In this document: positions 63,739-64,000 of the stretch, in pieces | How the letters are laid out: each line of letters begins with the position of its first letter | How positions within the stretch are numbered: the stretch's first letter is position 1 | NCBI RefSeq assembly: GCF_001652265.1 | Contig: NZ_LWBS01000154.1 | Location: 36,504-100,503, forward strand | Length of the DNA stretch: 64,000 bases | Reading direction: 5' to 3' | DNA from: Rhizobium leguminosarum | GTDB taxonomy: Bacteria; Pseudomonadota; Alphaproteobacteria; Rhizobiales; Rhizobiaceae | The notes under the pieces: model-generated | Databases searched by the model: none | Seen by the model: only the letters and a program-made list of their open reading frames with translations | Told to the model about the DNA's origin: nothing | Program-made: the position numbers and the translations under genes

Positions 63739-64000
63739 GTGCGCCCAGCATGGGCGTACTCTTGTGGGTGGAAGTCCCACCGTAAGCTGGTCATAGCGAG
63801 CGAAGAGAAGCGCAACTGCGGAAGGGCAACCGACCGTGGGGAGGAAGCGTGGATCGAAACTGCGGGCCGATGAACAAGAACCGGATATGAGGCGGTGCCG
63901 ACCAGGGCGAGCGGGCAACGAACCGCGAAGCTCTTGTGACCAAGGGGCGGTGGCGTAAATCCGGCGGTCGTGCAGGGAAGGAGTGCGTTCTTACCTGGGG
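63739..64000 (+). mobile_element. 5' part of a group IIC-like intron (cut by window edge)
   Basis: It starts with GTGCGCCCAGCATGGGCG, the GUGYG 5' end and first stem of bacterial group II introns. Then come GGGTGGAAGTCCCACC, the repeated GAAG/GCAAC junctions of domain I and, at the edge, GTGCGTTCTTACCTGGGG, closely like the end of domain I in class IIC introns. Insertion directly after a terminator hairpin is the known target choice of class IIC. The maturase/reverse transcriptase gene would lie outside the window. Confidence 0.75.

Overview
The window is a piece of chromosome from a fast-growing rhizobium (Alphaproteobacteria, Rhizobium leguminosarum/etli type). The evidence is gene content and order (ffh-chorismate mutase-rpsP-rimM-trmD-rplS, dapF-mtaB-ftsY-yciB, ccmABCDG, an IalB-family protein, LolA, DUF2794), codon use rich in G/C at third positions, and rhizobial intergenic palindromic repeats (RIME-like elements, and a second family that encodes ISPLVGEMPGRAEGG when it is translated).

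Layout. (1) 1-1995: a LysR regulator cut by the window edge, a divergent short-chain dehydrogenase, and the decayed end of an IS481-type insertion sequence. (2) 1996-17132: a 15.1-kb integrated element bounded by 55-bp direct repeats of the 3' part of tRNA-Gly(GCC), with one mismatch. In order it carries a P4-type tyrosine integrase, an excisionase-like HTH protein, an unknown protein, a P4/D5-type primase-helicase, an iteron-bearing inverted repeat that looks like a replication origin, six small tightly packed unknown genes (two of them paralogues resembling the C-terminal tail of phage head proteases), a repeat-rich disordered protein, an AlpA-like regulator coupled to a lone tail tape measure protein, a small regulator cluster (XRE, MerR-like HTH, ribbon-helix-helix), and a terminal three-gene cargo module (TIGR04255-like protein, HTH protein, unknown protein). 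No terminase, portal or major capsid gene was recognised. The element therefore looks like a phage satellite (P4/PICI-like) rather than a prophage. (3) 17082-64000: conserved chromosome.

The conserved part groups into recognisable units. These include prolyl-tRNA editing, thioredoxin/TPR chaperone, LON-domain and Trm112 genes; a ubiquinone hydroxylase and TesB; the nitrogen-sensing glnK-amtB pair behind a sigma-54 promoter; ftsK, lolA and xthA; a cyclic-nucleotide-binding protein with an OmpR-type regulator; and leuC and an amino-acid uptake pair. They continue with the ribosome/SRP operon, dapF-mtaB-ftsY-yciB, the cytochrome c maturation operon, aconitase, BI-1, and a YbbA/YbbP-type ABC exporter divergent from a TesA-type esterase. 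The last units are thpR, an LMW-PTP, a pterin dehydratase, an ECF sigma factor, an IalB-family protein, and at the right edge the 5' end of a group IIC-like intron inserted just after a transcription terminator.

The most interesting parts are the satellite-like island (candidate origin, orphan protease-tail paralogues, solitary tape measure, cargo cassette) and the in-frame insertion of two inverted palindromic repeats inside ftsY. All assignments come from reading the sequence; no database search was run.
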